The translations under genes were made by a program, and so were the position numbers. DNA of 7,729 bases from UBA4615 sp049422085 (GTDB taxonomy: Bacteria; Pseudomonadota; Gammaproteobacteria; Burkholderiales; Burkholderiaceae_E), in NCBI GenBank assembly GCA_049422085.1, contig JBMSOD010000155.1, positions 1-7,729 on the forward strand. Direction: 5' to 3'. Positions 5,624 to 7,729 of the stretch are shown here, in pieces (the first letter of the stretch is position 1; each line of letters starts with the position of its first letter). Below the pieces are notes generated by a model, which was not told where the DNA came from, did not search any database, and saw only the letters and a program-made list of their open reading frames with translations.

Positions 5624-6582
5624 ACGCCCCTTCCTTTGCCTCCAAGAACGACCTGGCTGCCAAGCAGATCAGCTTCACGCAACTTTCGGAGAACTGCTGG
5701 GCCTATACCGCCGAGGGCGATCCGAACTCGGGGGTGATCATTGGCGACAACGCGGTCATGGTGATCGACACCACCGCCACGCCCGCCATGGCCCAGGACC
5801 TGATCGCGCGAATCCGCAGCGTCACCGACAAGCCCATCAAGTACGTCGTGCTCTCGCATTACCATGCGGTGCGCGTGCTGGGTGCTTCGGCCTATTTCAA
5901 CGAGGGAGCCACCGAGATCATCGCCTCGCGAGGCACCTGGGATCTCATCGTCGAGCGCGGCGCGCAGGACATGCAAAGCGAGATCGAGCGTTTCCCGCGG
6001 CTCTTTGCCGGGGTTGAAACCGTGCCCGGCCTGACCTGGCCCACCCTGGTCTTCGAGCAGGACCTGACCCTGCATCTGGGTTCGCTGGAGGTTCGGCTCA
6101 AGCATCTCGGGCCCGGGCACACCCGTGGCGACACCATCGCCTGGGTTCCCTCGCAGAACGTGGTCTTCTCGGGCGATCTGGTCGAATACAACGCCGGGGT
6201 CTACACCGGCGATGCCCATCTCGAGGCCTGGCCGGCCACACTCGATGCGCTGCTTGCGCTCAAACCGCACAAGCTGGTGCCTGGGCGCGGACCTGCGCTC
6301 ATGTCACCTGAAGAATGCGTCAAAGGCGTGGAATACACCCGTCGCTGGGTCACCGACCTGTACCAGACCGCGCGCGCAGGCGTTGCGGCAGGCAAGGACC
6401 TGAAGGCGGTCTTTGCCGATGTGCGCAAGGTGATGGACCCGGTCTTCGGGCAGGTCTTCATCTACGAGCACTGCCTGCCCTTCGATGTGTCGAGGGCGTT
6501 TGATGAAGCCAGCGGCATCAAGCATCCCCGCATCTGGACAGCCGAGCGCGATCTCGAGATGTGGCGCTCCCTGCAGAACTGA
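5620..6582 (+). CDS. MBL-fold protein with altered metal-binding site, function unknown
   Basis: This 320-residue protein has a metallo-beta-lactamase fold. Visible marks are VIDTTATP (D50), the first metal motif S-H80-Y-H82-A-V-R85, GPGH167-TRGD, FSGD186-L and the late VPGR223-GP. Standard members have H-x-H-x-D-H and VPGHGP, so the two first-site His and the third (H167) are kept, as is the bridging Asp186. The second-site Asp, the His after it and the last His are Val84, Arg85 and Arg223. A single-metal or non-classical site is inferred. No signal peptide is evident, so it is probably cytoplasmic. The start at 5620 overlaps the paaR stop (ATGA), with GGAG (5609-5612) 7 nt upstream. Coupling to paaR suggests a role tied to phenylacetate use, possibly hydrolysis of a CoA thioester or other pathway by-product, since MBL folds include thioesterases. 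It is not a recognised Paa enzyme. Confidence 0.85.
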   Translation: MNAPSFASKNDLAAKQISFTQLSENCWAYTAEGDPNSGVIIGDNAVMVIDTTATPAMAQDLIARIRSVTDKPIKYVVLSHYHAVRVLGASAYFNEGATEIIASRGTWDLIVERGAQDMQSEIERFPRLFAGVETVPGLTWPTLVFEQDLTLHLGSLEVRLKHLGPGHTRGDTIAWVPSQNVVFSGDLVEYNAGVYTGDAHLEAWPATLDALLALKPHKLVPGRGPALMSPEECVKGVEYTRRWVTDLYQTARAGVAAGKDLKAVFADVRKVMDPVFGQVFIYEHCLPFDVSRAFDEASGIKHPRIWTAERDLEMWRSLQN

Positions 6583-6583
6583 G

Positions 6584-7606
6584 CTACTCGAGACGAACGT
6601 TGGCCGAGCGGATCACGCCGGCCCAGCGCTGGATGTCCTGCTGCAGAAAGCTTGCAAACTCAGGGGCGTCCTTGATGTCGATGGCCATGCCGGCACGGGT
6701 GATGGTCGATCGCACTCCCTCCTTTTGCATGGCGGCGGCGATCAGCTGGCGGTAACGCACCAAAGCGGCGGCCGGTGTGGCCGCTGGTGCGAAAAAGCCC
6801 AGCCAGGCATCGGCCTCAACCCCGGTCACCCCGGCCTGCGCCAGCGTGGGCAGATCGGGCAGATGGGGGGATCTTTGCGGCGAGGCCACCGCGAGCGCGC
6901 GCAGCTTGCCGGCCTGGACCTGCGCCAGCACGGTGGGCGTGGTGGCGAAGCTGAGATTGACATGCCCGCCCAGCAGGTCCTGCAGCAAAGGCGCCGAGCC
7001 CTTGTAGGCCACATGCGCAATGTCGGCGCCGCTGCGGGTCTTGAAGAGCTCGAGAGCAAGGTGCGAGGCTGATCCGGGCCCGGTGGAGCCGGCCGTGAGC
7101 TTGCCTGGATCCCGTCGGGCCAATGCGACCAGCTCGGCCACTGTACGGACGGGGACATCGGGACCCGTCACCACCACATGCTGCAAGGCGGCACAGACCA
7201 TCAGGGGTGCGAAATCCTTGACAGGATCGTAGCCCCCACCCTGCGGCAGCAGGGACAGGTTGGTGGCATGGGTCTGGTTGTTGCCCAGCACCAGGGTGTG
7301 CCCATCGGCCGGGGCCTGCGCTGCGCGCTTCGAGCCGATCGCACCGGCGCCGCCAGGAAGGTTCTCGACATTGACCGGCTGCCCCAGGTCGCGGGCGATC
7401 TCGGCTGCAATCGTGCGGGCAAGGATGTCGGTCGGCCCGCCGGGCGGGTAAGGCACGATCAGGGAAACCGGCCGGCTCGGTGCCCAGGGGGCGGACGGTG
7501 CCGCGGAAGGGGCCTGAGCCTGTGCGGGTCCGACGATCGCAGCAGCGGGCAGGCCGAGTCCGGCCGCCATCAGGCGACGGCGCATTGAATGGTTGGCTGG
7601 GGTCAT
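6584..7606 (-). CDS. Bug/TctC-family tripartite tricarboxylate transporter substrate-binding protein
   Basis: This 340-residue periplasmic solute receptor belongs to the Bug family. The N-terminus has basic residues (M8-R-R-R11), a hydrophobic stretch (13-27) and an AQAQA processing region near residues 28-32, so it is an exported protein; the Arg cluster would also allow Tat export. After a Pro/Ala-rich linker comes the family signature VSLIVPYPPGGPTDILAR (47-64), with D60 at the usual ligand-contact position, then ENLPGGAGAIG (81-91). Later family motifs include STGPGSASHLALE and AYKGSAPLLQDLLGG. The ATG (complement of 7604-7606) has GAGGAG (7613-7618) 6 nt upstream. No TctA/TctB membrane genes are present, as is common for these orphan receptors. 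The ligand cannot be read from sequence; small carboxylates are usual, and an aromatic acid is possible given the neighbours. Its stop is one base from that of the convergent MBL gene. Confidence 0.93.
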   Translation of the reverse strand: MTPANHSMRRRLMAAGLGLPAAAIVGPAQAQAPSAAPSAPWAPSRPVSLIVPYPPGGPTDILARTIAAEIARDLGQPVNVENLPGGAGAIGSKRAAQAPADGHTLVLGNNQTHATNLSLLPQGGGYDPVKDFAPLMVCAALQHVVVTGPDVPVRTVAELVALARRDPGKLTAGSTGPGSASHLALELFKTRSGADIAHVAYKGSAPLLQDLLGGHVNLSFATTPTVLAQVQAGKLRALAVASPQRSPHLPDLPTLAQAGVTGVEADAWLGFFAPAATPAAALVRYRQLIAAAMQKEGVRSTITRAGMAIDIKDAPEFASFLQQDIQRWAGVIRSANVRLE

Positions 7607-7671
7607 GGGGGGCTCCTCAAAACCCCCAGAGGATACCCAGCCGCAGGCGTCAGCGCAGATCCGGCCTGAAG

Positions 7672-7729
7672 TCAGCGCGGCGCGCTTCGCATGGACTCGT
7701 GCATGTCCTTGCGCATGGCCCTGTGAAAG
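7672..7729 (-). CDS. C-terminal end of an unidentified protein (enters from the right)
   Basis: An open frame read leftward from the window edge ends at a TGA (complement of 7672-7674). The 18 visible codons give a Met/Arg-rich tail ending MRKDMHESMRSAPR. Sixteen of the 18 third positions are G or C, while first and second positions are near half, which is what a coding frame in this genome should look like. The product cannot be named from so little. It would lie 65 nt upstream of the Bug gene on the same strand and might share its transcript. Confidence 0.45.
   Translation of the reverse strand, partial: FHRAMRKDMHESMRSAPR

Noticed and set aside
5557..6270. Minus-strand open frame opposite the MBL gene
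   Set aside because: The plus-strand frame has MBL motifs and a good ribosome binding site; the antisense frame has neither.
6553..6594. CTCGAG pair as a bidirectional terminator
   Set aside because: Each hexamer is itself a palindrome, the distance between them is large, and no U-run follows on either strand.
7426..7440. GTCGGTCGGCCCGCC as another operator copy
   Set aside because: It lies within the Bug coding sequence, lacks two-fold symmetry and is explained by codons of the conserved PPGGPTD motif.

Overview
The window reads as a high-GC betaproteobacterial chromosome, most likely order Burkholderiales. Three things point there: the tRNA-Tyr/tRNA-Gly/tRNA-Thr/tuf cluster at the left edge, a phenylacetate (paa) operon controlled by a TetR-type regulator, and a Bug/TctC-type periplasmic solute receptor at the right, a family strongly expanded in that order. 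This assignment is inferred from gene content and order; no database was searched.

Left end (1-634, minus strand): one stable-RNA operon read leftward from a near-consensus sigma70 promoter (606-634). It carries tRNA-Tyr(GTA), a 183-nt spacer with six tandem 9-nt units, tRNA-Gly(TCC), tRNA-Thr(GGT), and the first 18 codons of tuf (EF-Tu), which runs off the window. Divergent from it at 721-1059 (plus) is a small KGG-repeat, stress-type protein with a low-complexity tail.

Centre (1077-6582, plus strand): a compact operon, paaA-paaB-paaC-paaD-paaE-paaR-MBL. A promoter at 1077-1106 is overlapped by a perfect 14-bp palindrome (1080-1093), the expected kind of site for the TetR-family repressor encoded at 4979-5623. 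PaaA/B/C/E form the ring-1,2-phenylacetyl-CoA epoxidase (diiron oxygenase plus FAD/ferredoxin reductase), and PaaD is its Fe-S/metal maturation factor. PaaR, predicted to respond to phenylacetyl-CoA, appears to lie inside its own regulon. The last gene, overlapping paaR by 4 nt, is a metallo-beta-lactamase-fold protein in which three expected second-zinc ligands are replaced (H-Y-H-A-V-R instead of H-x-H-x-D-H, and a late Arg instead of His). The other paa genes (ligase paaK, isomerase paaG, paaZ, paaH/J) are not in the window.

Right end (6584-7729, minus strand): an exported Bug-family solute-binding protein converges on the MBL gene with one base between the stop codons. Upstream of it on the same strand is the 3' end of another open frame that enters from beyond the window.

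Most of the window is recognisable. The least explained parts are the altered metal site of the operon-borne MBL protein and the 9-nt tandem repeat inside the tRNA operon. I see no CRISPR array, insertion sequence, prophage gene or attachment site.
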